DNA of 47,343 nt from positions 1-47,343 of the forward strand of contig NZ_CADFGP010000054.1 in NCBI RefSeq assembly GCF_902833905.1, given 5' to 3'. The translations under genes were made by a program, and so were the position numbers. This stretch comes from Paraburkholderia tuberum STM678. GTDB lineage: Bacteria; Pseudomonadota; Gammaproteobacteria; Burkholderiales; Burkholderiaceae. Of this stretch, positions 46,010 through 47,343 are shown piece after piece. How positions within the stretch are numbered: position 1 is the first letter of the stretch; each line of letters begins with the position of its first letter. Below the pieces are notes generated by a model that worked only from the letters and a program-made list of their open reading frames with translations, was not told the DNA's origin and ran no database searches.

Positions 46010-46750
46010 TTACGCGCTCACCTGACGAAGCTTGTTCGCAAGCGTACCAACCAGACTCTCAATGCCTTCGCCATTCGGTAGGTACTTCAGAATTCGATGG
46101 TGCGCCATGTCAAATGGAACGTCGTCGAGAGATTGAGAGATCGGAACGACATGCTTGCCTAGAGTGTGAGCGATCCCGGTTTCGTACATCACGTTTGGAT
46201 TCTTTCCAGTGAAATCAACAACCACGACATGTGCCCTGAAAATCAAATTGAAAATGTCTTGAATTACGGTGCTTTCCTCCCAGATGTCGTCCACCCGGAA
46301 GCAGCGATACCCCGCATCTGCGCAAGCACGACGAATTCCTTCGTGCACTGCGGTAAACGCAGCGTTGAACGGCATCATTACGGCAACCAAGTCGGTTTCT
46401 ATGGTTGTGTTTTCCGGGACCTGGAAGACGTTCGGAGCGAAGGTAATCTTCCGTTCGGATGGCTTGGCGGACACGAATTGGCTTTCCTCGGGATATTTCT
46501 CGGCTACGTGCTTCTCGAAAATCTCAAAGGCATCCTCGTCCTGTTCTGCAATCTTCTTGATCATCGTGAGTGCATTTCCTGCGTAATCTTCGTCGCCCCA
46601 AGCGAGACTACGCAATAGGCGCGGGTGCTTAGAAATTTGGTCAGAAAAGCCCGTAAGAAGACCGACTTCCTCCCAATCCCCAGCATTGAAATCCGCGACG
46701 ACCTTCTCTCGTAGCGCGAGAATTCTCTTTCCAAGCCCGAAATCAACCAT
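46010..46750 (-). CDS. TIR / nucleoside 2-deoxyribosyltransferase-like domain protein, possible defence effector
   Basis: 246 residues from the ATG at 46750; there is no clear ribosome site, and the frame is open to 46861. Residues 1-95 are helical (GLGKRILALREKVVADFNAG, LTMIKKIAEQDEDAFEIFEK). Residues about 118-240 are a TIR/deoxyribosyltransferase-like fold: LVAVMMPFNAAFTAVHEGIR, GYRCFRVDDIWEESTVIQDI, and KNPNVMYETGIAHTLGKHVV, with E190 as the likely catalytic glutamate. Domains of this type hydrolyse nucleotides such as NAD or bind nucleotide signals, and are common in abortive-infection systems; that role is inference. GC is clearly lower than in the core and an IS-like end lies about 100 bases upstream, both suggesting transfer. 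Confidence 0.72.
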   Translation of the reverse strand: MVDFGLGKRILALREKVVADFNAGDWEEVGLLTGFSDQISKHPRLLRSLAWGDEDYAGNALTMIKKIAEQDEDAFEIFEKHVAEKYPEESQFVSAKPSERKITFAPNVFQVPENTTIETDLVAVMMPFNAAFTAVHEGIRRACADAGYRCFRVDDIWEESTVIQDIFNLIFRAHVVVVDFTGKNPNVMYETGIAHTLGKHVVPISQSLDDVPFDMAHHRILKYLPNGEGIESLVGTLANKLRQVSA

Positions 46751-46846
46751 TGGCGGCAACCTATGTGTAACGCATATTAACGCATCAATTATGCCGCCCG
46801 AATCCGCCATCCGACAACGAAAGTGCCTCAGCCGGGTACGTATAAC

Positions 46847-46865
46847 CATAGCGTTATACACATCT
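46847..46865 (+). mobile_element. Candidate Tn5/IS50-type element end
   Basis: The last 12 bases (TTATACACATCT, 46854-46865) equal those of the Tn5 mosaic end CTGTCTCTTATACACATCT; 13 of 19 positions match overall. It points toward the Tn5-family transposase start 110 bases to the right, as expected of a left end. Confidence 0.5.
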
Positions 46866-46974
46866 CGCTGCGGCAGCCGCCCGCGCCAGCAAGCCGTTTA
46901 CATTCAATGACTTGAAAGCCGTGCTTGTAAACTTTGGCCGGATCGCGTCTACTCTCGTAATTTGGGCGGACGCG

Positions 46975-47205
46975 GTGACGAAGGCGGCACAGCAGTGGAT
47001 CGAGCAGGAATTTGCGGGGCTGGACCTTGGCGACGCCCGCCTGGACAGGAGGGCAAAGAAATTGATGGAACGACTTGCGGCCAATCCGACGGCCAGTATC
47101 CCCCAGGCGTGCGATAGCTGGAGCGAGACGTGCGCAGCGTACCGTTTTTTGCGCAATACGGATGTGGCCTGGGAAGCCATCCTGGAGCGAATGGCACTTA
47201 CTTAA
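46975..47205 (+). pseudogene. Truncated Tn5/IS50-type (IS4 superfamily) transposase, N-terminal part
   Basis: From a GTG at 46975 (the frame opens at 46912), 76 residues match the N-terminal DNA-binding domain of Tn5-like transposases: WIEQEFAGLDLGDARLDRRA, ASIPQACDSWSETCAAYRFL and RNTDVAWEAILERM. The frame stops at 47203-47205, just after this domain, where the full protein would continue for about 400 residues with the DDE catalytic core. No continuation is recognisable in the last 138 bases. It is truncated or interrupted near 47195. Confidence 0.75.
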
Positions 47206-47343
47206 GCCCGTGGAGCGTGCCCATATTTTTGGACGCGCTCACGTGCGATGTGACGAGGCTCTTTCAGCCATGGGTAGGACTTCGGTCTTCGTTTGCGCAT
47301 TCGTGGTTCGATGCGACCGGGGCGACTCCCAACGCAAGACTGC
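47206..47343. other. Window end after the broken transposase
   Basis: 138 bases with no recognisable gene. All three frames after the transposase stop contain stops, and no Tn5 core motif appears. It may be a second inserted element or deletion junction. Confidence 0.4.

Overview
The window is high-GC DNA with dense gene packing and long antisense shadow frames. The gene complement suggests a betaproteobacterium of the Burkholderiales, most like Paraburkholderia/Burkholderia: an MdtABC-type RND efflux operon, a full arginine succinyltransferase (AST) array with its own ArgR-type AraC regulator and aot-like transporter, EAL-HDOD signalling proteins, and LysR/EamA and SDR genes. The organism assignment is an inference from gene content and base composition; no rRNA or tRNA gene is visible.

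Layout. Positions 1-300 hold what looks like the 5' end of a class C group II intron on the minus strand, lying directly behind tandem Rho-independent terminators that end a probable small RNA. An IclR regulator follows (496-1341). An mdtA-mdtB-mdtC-like efflux operon fills 1774-9623, with no outer-membrane channel gene beside it. A small membrane protein and a periplasmic peroxiredoxin follow on the minus strand. A signalling island (10.9-17.4 kb) holds two EAL-HDOD proteins on the minus strand flanking a PAS-GGDEF-EAL protein and an HDOD-GAF-like protein on the plus strand.

From 29.4 kb leftward to 17.6 kb, all on the minus strand, lies one continuous arginine module: two ABC permeases, the ATPase, the AraC/ArgR-like activator, astC, astA-alpha, astA-beta, astD, astB, astE and finally the periplasmic arginine/lysine/ornithine-binding protein. 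Together these import arginine and degrade it through succinylarginine to glutamate and succinate.

From 29.7 to 38.3 kb are a patatin-like esterase, a two-repeat lipoprotein, a candidate structured RNA with its own terminator, a four-domain rhodanese, an LLM flavin oxidoreductase, an SDR, a small peptide with a textbook double-glycine leader, and a divergent LysR/EamA pair.

The right end (38.3-47.3 kb) is accessory. It holds a broken alpha/beta-hydrolase remnant abutting an orphan two-partner-secretion exoprotein, gene-poor DNA with a MITE-like inverted repeat, an unrecognised membrane-anchored protein, a flavin amine oxidase with a possible frameshifted signal peptide, a lower-GC TIR/deoxyribosyltransferase-like protein that may be a defence effector, and the truncated start of a Tn5/IS50-type transposase with a recognisable element end.
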